Source of the DNA: Glycine soja
Lineage: Eukaryota > Streptophyta > Magnoliopsida > Fabales > Fabaceae
Direction of reading: 5' to 3'
Assembly (NCBI RefSeq): GCF_004193775.1
Contig: NC_041004.1
Location: 29,536,411 to 29,600,410, forward strand
Length of the DNA stretch: 64,000 nucleotides
The position numbers were made by a program, and so were the translations under genes. This document shows positions 32,908 through 42,479 of this stretch, one piece after another; the first letter of the stretch is position 1; each line of letters begins with the position of its first letter. The notes under the pieces were generated by a model that saw only the letters and a list, made by a program, of their open reading frames with translations, did no database searches and was not told the origin of the DNA.

Positions 32908-34600
32908 TACTCTAGCTCTAGCACAGGTTCGGTGAGGGCACTATAAAGCATGTTTTTTTTTCTTTTTTATAACAATGATTAAATTCTTTTTCAAGGAAAG
33001 AATGCAATGAACAACATGAATGTATGCGAATGATGCACAGTTGAAGTATTGCAAATCTTTACGCAGGACATGGGGTTGAATCAATTTAGATTTTCAACAT
33101 GGTCCATGACATCTTCGTCAAGGTGAAACTGGAAGTAACAAGGACATTAACAGTCCTAAATGTGTTTGGTAGTAGACGAAGCAGCGATGTAACCCGATCC
33201 ATCTTTTGCCCCAATTTTTTGCAAGATGGTTACTTCCATGCTTCATCTTGACTTGATGAACTTTTTCGTAAAAGCACGAGCTTGGTTCAACCCCATAACC
33301 CAGGGAATGGCAATTTTGATCGCCAATACTTCAACAACATTTTATAGGGATGAAAGATTCGGGAATACGCACGCTATGTATGGAAAATGTAATTATGAGA
33401 TTGAGATGCCCGAAAAGACATCCTTTAGTTAACCACGCATTAGGTATCATGCTCAATCATTTTGTTTTGTTGTTTGTGTTGTTTTTTTTATTTTAAAAAT
33501 GGGTTTATGATCCCAACATGGTTGGCTCATGGTACCTAACACATGCAACTAAGAATGCATCATGAATTTTCATGCTTCCTTTTTTTGTTTTTGTCAGTTG
33601 AAGGGGAAAACGCAAGGGTCACGCATAAGCAAACATGAAAACAATTAGTATGCAATTTGTAGACCAAAAAGTTTGTTGAACACATATGCATGATGATGCA
33701 ATGACTCATGCAAAATGTGATGTGATAACGGACAAATGCAGGAACGATATGTTCATTATGATGCTGAAGAGATGTTTATGCGGTGCATGATATGAATGCA
33801 TTTACGGACACAAGAGCCCGGAAAATCATCTCTCCTTACTACGCATTTGGGGGCGCAATGCCCCATGTGTGTAGTTAAGAAGACGATATGGATCTTCCGA
33901 CTTCCCACGACAAAAGACGAGACCCACATACAACGCATGTGTGACGGTATGATGCAGATGTGCATGCATGAAACGGAAAGAAAACAACACAAAGGGGTAA
34001 TTCACACATACGAGACTGCAGAGATCCAACTTTAATGCTACGTTTTGGGCATGATGGTGCCTCAATGTAATATTAAAAAAGGTTACGTATTACTCTAAAG
34101 AAAACAAACATCACTAGCAAAACTATAAACTAGTGCTATTTACCAAAACATGCATGAGAACGAATGGCACGGAGCATGTTTGCTCTTTGCCCCTATTTGG
34201 GAACCTATAGGACAATATCTAGGGGTCTCTAATAACTACTCCCCAATAATTCATAACTCACACGGCTGTTTTCTAGAGGTATCATCACTCAAGATAATAA
34301 TATTGTGGCGGTATGGAATACCATCGACAACACATTATAAAGAGAGAAAGCTCTAGACGAGGTTTCACTATTATCAAGCAAGTCGGAGACCTAGCATGAT
34401 TATAGATTCACCTCCACTTCTTAGATTCCCATGAACCCGGGTATAGAGCCCCTTTTTTACTCAAACCCGTGGGTGCTTAGAATGCAGTGTAAAAATGTGG
34501 AAAAGACAGCAGTTATTACATTTTACACAGTTCAACAAAATGCACACACAAAGTTTCACAATTCCACAATTCTTTAAAATAAGCCTAACTCACAAAAAGC
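32908..34600 (-). other. Leader of Ogre-like element 1, ORF1 missing
   Basis: The first 650 bp after the 5' LTR (about 33930-34600) match the element 2 leader (61470-62140) almost word for word, for example GCACGGAGCATGTTTGCTC. In element 2 the leader is followed by ORF1; here it runs into unrelated AT-rich sequence and then gag. No ORF1 motif could be found. Confidence 0.6.
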
Positions 34601-34618
34601 TCCCCAGTGGAGTCGCCA
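34601..34618 (-). promoter_or_regulatory. Primer binding site
   Basis: Read on the element strand, TGGCGACTCCACTGGGGA begins two bases after the LTR end. It starts with TGG as required to pair with a tRNA CCA end. Ogre elements are described as using tRNA-Arg; the tRNA identity here is inferred. Confidence 0.8.
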
Positions 34619-34620
34619 AC

Positions 34621-36232
34621 TGTCGCAGCGTGCCCTTTTGCGGGCGAGCGAAGGAGAGGCTCACGGGTGCGCTTTCCAAAGGAGGAAAGATGCGCGGAGT
34701 CACCACCAACGTTTATTTGTGGGAAACGTCGAGAAAACCGAAGGAAACCGGTCAAAATGAAAATTCTAAGTTCGGGAGTTGTATTTACTCTTGAGGAAGG
34801 TATTAGCACCTCTCACGTTTGTCTCAAAGGACAACAGCCTATTTTTCAGAATTGTGGAAATTGTGTTACTTAACTTTTATTTCTTTCTATTTTTTGAGGT
34901 CGACAAAAGCGAGGCTCTTGCTCCTACGTACCCTCCATCGGAGAGGAAATCAGACCTACGTAGTTCTTTCTTATGCGTGAATCAAGTGATTCTTTTTACT
35001 TGAAAGGTGATCATTTTAAGGCGTTGGACCTTAAAAATGATCTATTTTACTTGGTAAGAAACTGAAATGATAAACTTTCAAAACCCTATTTTTTGTGGAC
35101 GAGCTTGACTAGGCGAGTTGATTTTAGCCTTAGTTTCACTTTAGTTATTAGTCAATTCAATTAAGGATGAGAAATCCCAAAGAGAAAACGTCCGATTGAT
35201 TTTTCGCTTTATTTTACTAAAAGGTATTTTTTGATTATTATATTATTATTTTACCTCTTTTTTGATTTCCAACATGGTTACGGCACGACCGAACGGTCGG
35301 AATTCATTTTAACATAAATTAACGAATACTACAATTCAAATGATCGATGGAAATTTATTTTATTTTTAGATTAGGCGAGAAATGACTTAAATAAATGACT
35401 TAAGCACGTCAAAAGGGGGTATAGAAAGCAAATGAAAACGAGAATAAAAATACATGAAACAAAATGTGGACCACCACGGGTACATAGAATGAATTGAAAA
35501 GCTCGGTTTGAAGTACTTACCCGTTGAAGACTGAAGAAAACGAAGAACGAACGATGAATGTTGAAGAACGATCGAGAATCTTCGCGTAATTACTCACGGA
35601 AACGTTACGGAAACGTTACGGAAGCGCCTCGGCTTGGATTTTCTTCACGGAAATAATTTTGCTCAGCAATTTCAAGAGAATAAGAAGTGCCAAGAAGGCT
35701 GAACCCCTTCTCCCTTCACTCCTCCCCCTATTTATAGCAAAATAGGGGAGGAGCTTTCCACCCAACTCGCCCAGGCGAGCCAGGTTGCTTCCTCCAGAAG
35801 CAACAACCTTCTGGAGGAAGAATCTGGAAGGCCCAAGTGGGCCTGATTGCTATTTGTACCCCCCCTTTTACTGAATGTACCCCCTCTACCTTTTTTGGTA
35901 ATTCATTTTCTGTAACGTTACGAAAATTTACGAATTTCGTAACGATACTTATTTTCCTTCCGCAAGGTTACGAGTCCTTACGGATTATGTATTTACTCTT
36001 TTTTAGCTTTCGAAGAAATTACGAAAACTCATGGATTGCGAAAAATACCTCCTTTCGATTTCCGTCACATCACGGAATTTTCACGGATCGCGTAAGCCTG
36101 CTTCCTTTTGATTTTCGGCACGTCTCGGGACTTCACATATTGTGCAACAAAGGGTGCCAAATATCTCGAAGCGGCCAATCAATGGTTGTATATCATCAAA
36201 TTATAATCCCCGGACGAAATTAGGGTATGACA
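34621..36232 (-). repeat. 5' LTR of Ogre-like element 1
   Basis: On the plus strand it reads TGTCGCAGCGTGCCC to GGGTATGACA and is followed by the duplication GCAAT. It carries the conserved TATA box at 35728-35736 and U3 palindromes at about 35760-35840, where the GC-rich palindrome is shortened. Confidence 0.92.
35728..35736 (-). promoter_or_regulatory. LTR TATA box
   Basis: CTATTTATA is the reverse complement of TATAAATAG, at the conserved place in the 5' LTR. It would drive element transcription toward lower coordinates. Confidence 0.65.
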
Positions 36233-36237
36233 GCAAT

Positions 36238-36837
36238 AACAATGCAAATATAATTGAACCTAATGTGTATGAGACTTACTTTATAATTGAATTAGGTTTT
36301 ATAATTACATATAAGAAAGAATGGCAATTCAGTAGCATATGCCCTAATATTTGGATTCCTAATATAGAAAATCTCCAAGATCAACTTTCTACCTTTGCTT
36401 CCATGGGTGACCAACACTCTGTATATGTATCAAATGACCATACTACAAAAATCAGAAAGACAATTAGAACAATTTCGCAGCATGAACAAGGACAAAGCTA
36501 TTACATATGTGAAGAAGATGAGGGTGAAGCAAAAATTTTGTCACTTGCAGGGTCTATTCCCCCCCCCCCCCCCCCCTCCCCAAAAAAAAAACTTAACCAA
36601 ATCCGAATCCCTCATTTGCTTCATCAATGGCAAGCAGTAACCTTCCTTCCAAATGTTGTTTAGATGGATACTCTGGCAAATCTAATTGATTGAAACTGCA
36701 TAAAAAAGACTATGTTTTACTTACTTGGAGACACATGATAATGATGATCCATCAAGTGATGAAACCCATAAATCAAACACACACCAAAATGTTCATTGAT
36801 GATATAATAAACTGAAAAGTAAAAAAAAAAAAGGTAC
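36238..36837. other. CACTA interior, no gene recognised
   Basis: The stretch follows directly on the sequence at 18891 once the Ogre-like element is removed. A plus-strand frame (to 36663) contains ISQHEQGQSYYICEEDEGEA, which I cannot assign. A C run of more than 20 bases followed by an A run lies at about 36556-36590. Confidence 0.35.
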
Positions 36838-36944
36838 CAAGTACGAGCAGAAGGCAAGTGATCAGAACTCCCATATGCCTTATGTATCTGAAACCTCTCG
36901 GCACCTGAAATTCCTTGAAGAGCACTAAAACCCTCCAAAGGCAC
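36838..36944 (-). pseudogene. Captured exon of a HECT-type E3 ubiquitin ligase (UPL-like)
   Basis: Between an acceptor (ATTTCAG) and a donor (GTACC) the minus strand encodes VPLEGFSALQGISGAERFQI then HKAYGSSDHLPSAR. I recognise this as the C-lobe segment of plant HECT ubiquitin ligases just before the catalytic cysteine. The exon stops in the cysteine codon (TG), so the catalytic residue itself would come from the next exon, which is not seen. Intron borders are kept, so genomic DNA was captured. This is a fragment without ligase activity. Confidence 0.7.
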
Positions 36945-37412
36945 CTGAAATTTTGGTAGGAAAAATCAGGCCCCCTAATTATATAATACATGTTTTAATA
37001 AACAAAACAAGGAACCATCATCATTTGATTATTCTAAGGGTGATATTCAATATCGTCTTTTGAGGGAAACAAGTATAGTTTAAATCTAAGGTCTTTATTG
37101 AGAGGAACAAAACTGTCAGTGTGTCTTATCTCCATCATAAGCCTATTCAATAAATAGCAGTCACATTTCAGAACTCAGATCACTATATCAGTAGTTCTAC
37201 TTATACTCTGCTTATGTTTTCTTGTACTTGGGGAATTGCATTAGTATTTACTCTTGCAAAAGTCAAATGTAACTAATTCTAAAATGTGTATGAAAATATG
37301 AAATCTCAGGAGTGCTTTTTCACTAAATTGTATAGATCGCAGTTTGTATGATGTGCCAACAATCTCCCTCTCATAAATCTTGCAATTCCAAAACAAAGAA
37401 ATGTTTCCTCAC

Positions 37413-37751
37413 CTGCACGTCATCTAACAATCCACTCCCGGATTCACCACCAACCATTATCATCTTATTTTGAATGACAACTGTAGCATGCTATTCACAA
37501 ATAGTGATAGTTAAGTCATTTGCCAAAATTGCTCAGAAGTCATAAAACTTCCAGAAAAAGACTCAGGAACAAATGTAAAATATAACAAGAATCACAAATT
37601 TACATACATAGGATCTAGGAGTAGGCTTATCCCCTGAAATTGACAACACCATCCAATTTTTTGAGCTGCCCGATGTACAAGTATGCTTATCAGGTGCAGC
37701 AGATGAAAGCATTTTCTCATAATGACCACTTGTCCCTGTAACTCTATCACC
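37413..37751 (-). pseudogene. Two captured exons of a kelch-repeat protein
   Basis: Exon one (37751-37608) encodes SGSSKNWMVLSISGDKPTPR and exon two (37490-37413) encodes HATVVIQNKMIMVGGESGSG then LLDDVQ. Acceptors (TTTCAG, GAATAG) and donors (GTATGT, GTGAGG) flank them. Joining them keeps the frame across the first kelch blade. The best match I recall is a plant galactose-oxidase/kelch protein of the AT5G18590 type. Only about 70 of several hundred codons are present. Confidence 0.75.
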
Positions 37752-37858
37752 CTGAAAGAAGCTTTATCAGTGGCCACACTCATTATTTCAAATTCAATCC
37801 CAATTCCAAAACAAAGACATATCTTATGATACATTAGCCTTATTTTTTGTTTTACTCC

Positions 37859-38046
37859 CCAAGGTACCTAAATGAAAGGACTCTGGTCAGAAGAAAGAGG
37901 AGGATAGGGTATCTGAGATAAGGCCTTAATATGCTTGAATGCTTTAGCCTCTGAGAAACCTGTCTCCTTTGTAGTAATGTCAGGCATAGGCACGCTGCTT
38001 GCCACTTTAGAAGCAGCTGAAACAACTTTAGAGGCAGCTGAACCAC
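37859..38046 (-). pseudogene. Captured exon-like segment, gene not recognised
   Basis: The minus strand stays open with KVVSAASKVASSVPMPDITT, then FSEAKAFKHIKALSQIPYPP, and ends at a donor-like GTACC. It has the composition of a coding exon, but I do not recognise the protein. It has the same orientation as the kelch, HECT and CTP synthase exons. Confidence 0.4.
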
Positions 38047-39215
38047 TTTAGATTGCTAGGTGTAGAGATAAAAATAAGAGGTGCCAAACCTTTTGCTTTA
38101 CGCTGTGTGTATGCATTAATTCCTCTGCACCTAGCTAGTGTATAATAAATATATGCCTAGGCACTACTAGAGATTTTGTTTTCTTTTTATTTTTTATTTG
38201 AAAGTACTACTACTGCACTAATATATAAGCTAATCCATGTACAATAATGCCTTTTCAGCATCAAGCAAATATCATTTTTTTCCTATATGATTATATTAAC
38301 TTGATGTAAAAATAAATTATAAAGAGAATTTTTTAGATATGATACCAGGGAATTAGAATCACATTGGCGTTTAAGAAAAAGTTGTTACTCATAAGAGTAG
38401 TAATCACCTATCAAAGGTTTATTTAATTTGTTAAAAATTATAGTATTAGGTAATACAAATATAATTGGTTTATGTTGATCTAAAAAACATCATGGGACAA
38501 AGGTTAAATGAAGATCAGTAAAACAAATTAAATAAGAACAAGCATATCCTTCTTCACATTGTGAAATTTTCTATCTAATGTTCACATCATTTAAACTTCA
38601 TGTAAGAGCTCATCTGCTTATAGCTCATTTAGTTTAACAAGGTCAACTTGCCTGACAAGGGAAAATTTTCAATACCAGAGCAGAAACAACCTTCCAAGGA
38701 AAGATAATTCTCCCAAACATAGTCGTAAGTTGTGATACCCTGTAAAAGAAAAGGACAGCTTAGAATATACATGTCAATAGGAGGAAAAGTTCATGAATAT
38801 ACCTTTCGTATCAGGATGATATGGAAAAAGAATAATTCTCCCAAAGGTACAGTTGCAAGGAATGAAACTGTTGTGCATATGGTCTATTAAAGGATTGAAA
38901 ATTATGTAAAAAATAGCAATTCATACTTTATTGAAGCGAAAATAACAAGAAAGAAATTCTTGGTAAAGAACATGATCACTTAGGAACAACTAACCACTCA
39001 AATAGTTAATGATGTTCAAAGATTGGATAATGATAATTACTTTAAGTTTATGTTGAATAATTTTTGGCAAACACAACCAATAAATTTTCCAATCAGGATC
39101 ACTAACCAACAACAAAAGAACTAATTTTTTTAGAAAAAGTATGTATAAGATTGAATTGAATGTTTTGTATCAATGCATATCTTGACAAGCATAGTAATAA
39201 AATTATGTTTCTTAC
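38047..39215. other. CACTA interior, mostly intron-like
   Basis: AT-rich sequence without a clear gene. Near 38650-38745 a minus-strand acceptor (TTTTACAG) is followed by ITTYDYVWENYL, which could be another captured exon, but I cannot name it. Confidence 0.3.
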
Positions 39216-39330
39216 ACACAGTGCCTCCCAGTTCAATCACACAAACATCTGCAGGGCCCTCCTTTCCATCCACGGGAATCACAACACCCTCAATCCAATC
39301 TTTAATAGCATCAATGATGTGCGAGACCAC
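39216..39330 (-). pseudogene. Captured exon of CTP synthase
   Basis: After an acceptor (AAAATAG) the minus strand encodes [20 protein letters not shown] then [18 protein letters not shown], followed by a GTAAG donor. This is the highly conserved synthetase-domain segment of CTP synthase, which makes CTP from UTP and glutamine. One conserved residue appears to be deleted at WIEG-VV. A single exon remains, so there can be no enzyme. Confidence 0.85.
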
Positions 39331-39820
39331 CTATTTTAAAACACCAATACCTCATCAAACCAGTCTTTATTATCCACAGTCCCACATAATAAAATAAGTA
39401 GCCTTAGCTGATGGAATAATTCTTACAGAAAAACCAAGAACTTTAATAAGCTTAGCAGCTGCAATTATTTTCGTTGTTAGCATCATCAGCATTATTTCAA
39501 AAGTCATTAGAATTAAATTTCGAAGCTAACACAAAGTGCAAACTTGGATACACAATGAGCAGGGGTTTTATGGCCTTATTCTATAGAGTACATGGACCAT
39601 TCAACACTATCAATAGATGAAGACTTCTCCAAATACTTCTTCACCAAGCAGAGATAGAGACACCTCTTGCATGATATCTGTAATTCAAATAATCCTTCTC
39701 ATGAAAGCAAGTCTCACATTCATAAATTAAATTAAACACTTATACCAAGTCTGGGTCTTCCTTTATTTCTTTTTCTTCTCCTAATTAACACACACTGACT
39801 CTGTCTCTCTCTCAAACACA

Positions 39821-40243
39821 ATGTCAAACTCCACCACCAGCACCACCGCGGCCTTACCACCAAAGCCCACCTGGGTCCTCCCATACCGAACTGAGAATCT
39901 CCGCGAGGCCTACACCCTAAGCTAAAAGCTCAGCATGGGCCAATTTGGCACAACCTTCCTCTACACGCACAATGCCACAGGACGCCCCTTCACCTACAAG
40001 TCAATCCTAAAGCGGAAGCTGCTCTGCAAGGAGGACTACGACGACGTATGCACCACCTCTCCAAGCACCCCAACGTCATTCGCATCCACGACACCTACGA
40101 GGACACCGCCTCCGTGGAGGCTTGCCACTGGCTTGGGGTCATGCATAGGGTCCTCAAGCCTGAGAACTTTCTCTTTGATACTGTTGAGGAGGGTGCTAAG
40201 GTCAAAACTACTGATTTTGGGCTCTCCGTGTTTTATACGCCAA
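39821..40243 (+). pseudogene. Captured calcium-dependent protein kinase fragment
   Basis: The ATG at 39821 opens a low-complexity N-terminus, then [17 protein letters not shown], a TAA stop, [17 protein letters not shown] and [13 protein letters not shown], matching the CDPK glycine loop and following helix. A frameshift leads into [19 protein letters not shown]. About 45 codons are then deleted, and the catalytic loop follows as [19 protein letters not shown] with DFGLSVFY. The loop aspartate of HRD is valine, so the kinase would be dead. It is the only captured gene in plus orientation. Confidence 0.9.
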
Positions 40244-40260
40244 GTTTGGTTGCTCTCTCG

Positions 40261-40512
40261 TTAGATTTGGTTTTTGTGGAGGATGCCGAGGGAGAGGGCT
40301 TGGTTGTAGATTTTGGTGGAGGTGGGGATTCCGATGATGTCTTTGAGTTTTCCTTGGCGGAGGAGCTCGCTGATGTAGTCGACGGCGTGCTTGGCAATGG
40401 AGTCGGTGCCGAGGCCAAAGACCATGCCGGACTTGACATACTCGACGACCTTGTAGGCGGCAATTTTCTTGAGGTCGTCTTGGGTGAGGATGACGAAGGA
40501 GGGGGGGAGGGG
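40261..40512 (-). pseudogene. Captured ribose-5-phosphate isomerase fragment, interrupted by a solo LTR
   Basis: The minus strand reads [37 protein letters not shown], then [19 protein letters not shown], and ends in a TAA at 40263-40261. This is the N-terminal part of plant ribose-5-phosphate isomerase, an enzyme of the pentose phosphate and Calvin pathways. The substrate loop normally reads GLGTGSTAK; two residues are changed. The solo LTR at 40513 inserted into its proline-rich start. It lies tail to tail with the CDPK fragment. Confidence 0.9.
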
Positions 40513-42093
40513 TGTTGGATCAAGTGGCCTCGGAATAATTAAGAAGGGGGGGTTGAATTAATTATTAATGTACCTTGACTATTTAAAAATTTATCCTTCT
40601 TAATGTTACTAGATTTAATTAGGCTTTTACTACAAAGTTAAGAAAGTAAAGAACAATAATTGAAACTTAACCAGAAGTAAAAGTGATAATTAAAAGTGCA
40701 CAGCGGAAATTAAAGAGTATAGGGAAGAAGAAGAGAAACACAAGAATTTTATACTGGTTCGGCAACAACCCGTGCCTACATCCAGTCCCCAAGCAACCAC
40801 CGGTTCTTGAGATTTCTTTCAACCTTGTAAAATCCTTTACAAGCAAAGATCCACAAGGGATGTACCCTCCCTTGTTCTCTTTGAACAACCAAGTGGATGT
40901 ACCCTCCACTTGAACTGATCCACAAGAGATGTACCCTCTCTTGTTCTCAGTTACAACAACCCAAGTAGATGTACCCTCTACTTGTACCACAAAGGATGTA
41001 CCCTCCAATGTGTTAAGACAAAGAATTTGCAGGCGGTTAGTCCTTTGAAATATTTTGTTTAAGGGAAAGGGAAGAATCAAAAGAATTCTCAAACTGTGTC
41101 CTTTTGAATTCTTTGAAAAGGGAGAAGGGAGACACACAAAAATTCAGGCGGTTAGTCCTTTGTTCTTTTGGAAAAGAGAGAAGAGAGACACAAAAAAAAT
41201 TCAGGTGATTAGTCCTTGTTGAATTCATTTTGGCAAAGGGAGAAGAGAATGAAAAGATATAGCACACTTTTGTTTTTTGTAGAAGAACAAGGTTTGGAAA
41301 ACAAAAAACTTAGAAAGCTTTTTGGAAAAGGAAGAAGAAGAAAGATGAGAAGCAAGAGTTTCAAGAAATCTCAAAAGTTGTTCAAGAAGTTCTTAAAAGT
41401 TGTAAAAGTTATCTTATGCAAGTCAAGGTCTTGCTTTTTATAGACTCTTCATGTCTGATCAAGAAAACCATTGGAAGAGTTATAACCTTGAGAAAATCTT
41501 GAGAAAACCATTGGAAGAGTTACATCTCTTGACTTTTTATTCAAAACTTGTCATTGGTAATCGATTACCATAATCATGTAATCGATTACACAAATCATTT
41601 TATGAAAAGATGTGATTCTTCACAATTGAATTTGAATTTCAATGTTCAGATACACTGATAATCGATTACCAATATATTGTAATCAATTACACCATTTAAA
41701 AAACATTTGGAACGTTGCAAATTCAGTTAAAAGCTTTTGAAATCAAACTTTGCCATTGGTAATCGATTACAGGTAATTGGTAATCGATTACTAGAGAGTA
41801 AATACTCTGGTAACTTAGAAAAATTTGGAAAAACTTTTCTTGTAAAACAAAACTGTGCTATGTTTGGTTTTTTAAAAATCTTTTTCAATATTTCTTTTGT
41901 GAAGTCTTGACTTGTTGCTTTTTGGTTTCTTCTCTTGAATCTTGAATTCATCTTCTCTTAAATCTTGATTCTTCTTGATTTTTTTTCTTTAATCTTAATC
42001 TTGAACTTGTTAACTCAATCTTGACATCATTCTTTTGGGCTTTTTGTCATCATCAAAACTACTTGATTCATCATCGTGAAGCTTGCTTCTACA
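40513..42093 (-). mobile_element. Solo LTR with paired palindromes, TSD AGGGG
   Basis: The LTR runs from TGTTGGATCAAGTGGCC to GCTTGCTTCTACA and is flanked by AGGGG at 40508-40512 and 42094-42098. It is closely related to the copy at 9104 and in the same orientation. Palindrome pairs start at 41557/41578, 41658/41679 and 41759/41780, so the 21-bp spacing and a 101-bp period are kept. Some sites carry single changes, such as ATAATCGATTAC and GTAATCAATTAC. Confidence 0.93.
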
Positions 42094-42158
42094 AGGGGTG
42101 GATACAGTTGAGTAGGAGAAAAAAGAATTAGGGTTTTTGGTAACTAAAGGAGACAAAT

Positions 42159-42161
<3 letters not shown>

Positions 42162-42218
<57 letters not shown>
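42162..42218. repeat. AT dinucleotide microsatellite
   Basis: An uninterrupted run of about 28 AT units lies between the isomerase fragment and the CACTA right end. It would be highly variable between accessions. Confidence 0.95.
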
Positions 42219-42221
<3 letters not shown>

Positions 42222-42239
42222 AGTGAGAGAGAGTCAACT

Positions 42240-42435
42240 GGCATTCCTGAAGCGCTCATTCTACATCAGTTCTACAAGAACCGATGTTGTAATTCATTTT
42301 CAAAGATGGGTTTCACAAACCCGTCTTTAAAATTTTAAAATTATTTACAAAATTGCCACCACTATGTACTTACAACAACGGTTTTCTACAACCGTTGTAA
42401 AACCCGCATCGTAAAAAGTCATTTTTCTGGTAGTG
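42240..42435. repeat. CACTA right subterminal region and terminus
   Basis: It contains TTCTACATCAGTTCTACAAG and ACCGATGTTGTAATTC, the inverse pair ACAACGGTTTTC and ACAACCGTTGT, and ends TTTTTCTGGTAGTG. Read inward, the tip is CACTACCAG. The motifs resemble the left subterminal repeats but are fewer. Confidence 0.75.
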
Positions 42436-42479
42436 ATTTTTTAAGCAAAAATGGAAGAAACTCAATTCTAGGAAAAAGA

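Larger units (their letters stand above)
18897..36232 (-). mobile_element. Non-autonomous Ogre-like element 1 (17.3 kb with nested inserts), TSD GCAAT
   Basis: Two LTRs (34621-36232 as 5' and 18897-20518 as 3') are flanked by GCAAT at 18892-18896 and 36233-36237. A primer binding site follows the 5' LTR and a polypurine tract precedes the 3' LTR. The interior has a leader, a decayed gag, a fragment of a putative plant transposon protein ORF, duplicated 3' blocks and a 124-bp repeat array. ORF1, protease, RT, RNase H and integrase are absent. A later LTR insertion occupies 28166-30714. It sits in the left subterminal region of the CACTA element. Confidence 0.9.
18440..42435. mobile_element. 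CACTA transposon carrying host gene fragments, split by nested LTR elements
   Basis: The left tip reads CACTATTACC and the right tip, read inward on the minus strand, reads CACTACCAG. Both are flanked by ATT (18437-18439 and 42436-42438), the 3-bp duplication expected of CACTA elements. Subterminal copies of TTCTACATCGGTT and its inverse lie inside both ends. Removing the Ogre-like element (18897-36237) and the solo LTR (40513-42098) leaves about 5.07 kb. No transposase was recognised; the interior holds fragments of a HECT ligase, a kelch protein, CTP synthase, a CDPK and ribose-5-phosphate isomerase. The tips agree well only over the first five bases, so pairing of these two ends is likely but not certain. 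Confidence 0.65.

Noticed and set aside
36142..36663. 173-codon ORF starting in the Ogre-like LTR and running into the CACTA interior
   Set aside because: The start lies in the LTR and the frame crosses the target duplication, so it is a fusion by insertion; the non-LTR part has no recognised domain.
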